DNA of 5,291 nt, taken from Actinomycetes bacterium (GTDB lineage Bacteria; Actinomycetota; Coriobacteriia; Coriobacteriales; Eggerthellaceae). The translations under genes were made by a program, and so were the position numbers. The stretch lies in the NCBI GenBank assembly GCA_023395755.1, contig JAEWYG010000200.1, positions 1 through 5,291 on the forward strand, written 5' to 3'. Below are positions 5,130 to 5,291 of the stretch, piece after piece. Numbering within the stretch: position 1 is the first letter of the stretch; each line of letters begins with the position of its first letter. The notes beneath the pieces are model-generated. The model had not been told where the DNA came from, made no database searches, and saw only the letters and a program-made list of their open reading frames with translations.

Positions 5130-5291
5130 AGGTTTCGTTTACCTTCGCCTGTATAAGTTCGATAAGATCTTTCACGTCACGTGCCGTAGCGTCGCCCGTA
5201 TTCACAATAAAATTTGCATGCACCTCTGACACTTGAGCACCCCCGCAGCGAACGCCCTTCAAGCCTGCGCGCTCAACGAGCGAGCCAGCAG
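5083..5291 (-). CDS. murB: UDP-N-acetylenolpyruvoylglucosamine reductase MurB, C-terminal 68 residues (5' end outside window)
   Basis: MurB is the cytoplasmic FAD enzyme that uses NADPH to reduce UDP-GlcNAc-enolpyruvate to UDP-MurNAc, the second committed step of peptidoglycan precursor synthesis. Only the C-terminal end lies in the window, in the frame with complete codons from 5289 and a TAA stop at 5085-5083. The visible part carries the family's closing block: LVERAGLKG, the GGAQVSEVHANFIVN segment, and PEVRFLG close to the C-terminus, whose Glu corresponds to the conserved catalytic acid of the family. The FAD-binding domain and the catalytic Ser would lie upstream and cannot be checked. 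The protein ends two residues after PEVRFLG, a normal end for the family. The last 47 nt also encode the start of ftsQ in another frame. This ORF is missed by a simple start-to-stop search because its start is outside the window. Confidence 0.94.
   Translation of the reverse strand, partial: AGSLVERAGLKGVRCGGAQVSEVHANFIVNTGDATARDVKDLIELIQAKVNETYGIELQPEVRFLGFA

Noticed and set aside
1..5291. A hidden defence system, mobile element, biosynthetic cluster or RNA gene
   Set aside because: All seven genes are recognisable division, cell-wall or core metabolic genes with short gaps; no transposase, terminal repeats, tRNA-like fold or unknown large ORF is visible.

Overview
The window is a compact block of housekeeping genes for cell division and cell-wall synthesis, all read from the minus strand, so transcription runs from right to left. 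In that order it holds murB (3' end only), ftsQ, ftsZ, pgeF, yggS, sepF and proC (first 35 codons only). This is the distal part of a division and cell-wall (dcw) cluster running into the widespread ftsZ-pgeF-yggS-sepF string. No plus-strand gene, RNA gene, mobile element or CRISPR array could be supported.

The organism looks like an actinobacterium of moderate GC, and my best guess is a member of the Coriobacteriia. FtsZ carries Glu before the GGGTGTG signature (AGEGGGTGTG), as in actinobacteria, where most other bacteria have Met. There is no ftsA between ftsQ and ftsZ, and a sepF is present, as expected where SepF replaces FtsA as the FtsZ membrane anchor. FtsQ has a long Ser/Arg-rich cytoplasmic tail. 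Having murB directly before ftsQ, and proC directly after sepF, differs from the mycobacterial layout as I recall it (yggT after sepF, murB elsewhere). The taxonomy is inference; no rRNA is present.

Layout: 5291-5083 is the MurB C-terminus, overlapping ftsQ by 47 nt. 5129-4035 is ftsQ. 4034-3886 is a 149-nt gap with a candidate promoter for ftsZ. 3885-2752 is ftsZ. 2732-1887 is pgeF, 19 nt after ftsZ. 1881-1189 is yggS, 5 nt after pgeF. 1188-1045 is a 144-nt leader with a small hairpin and a short direct repeat. 1044-106 is sepF. 105-1 is proC, whose start codon directly follows the sepF stop codon.

Together MurB makes UDP-MurNAc, FtsZ builds the Z-ring, SepF ties it to the membrane, FtsQ links it to septal wall synthesis, and PgeF removes wrongly built peptidoglycan precursors. 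YggS (PLP homeostasis) and ProC (proline synthesis) are metabolic passengers commonly found here. The gene content is ordinary and I see no new system. The observations most worth a second look are an 11-bp perfect GC-rich inverted repeat at the 5' end of pgeF, a 16-bp GC palindrome just past the murB stop, and the unusually long acidic, repeat-bearing disordered region of SepF facing a strongly basic FtsQ tail.
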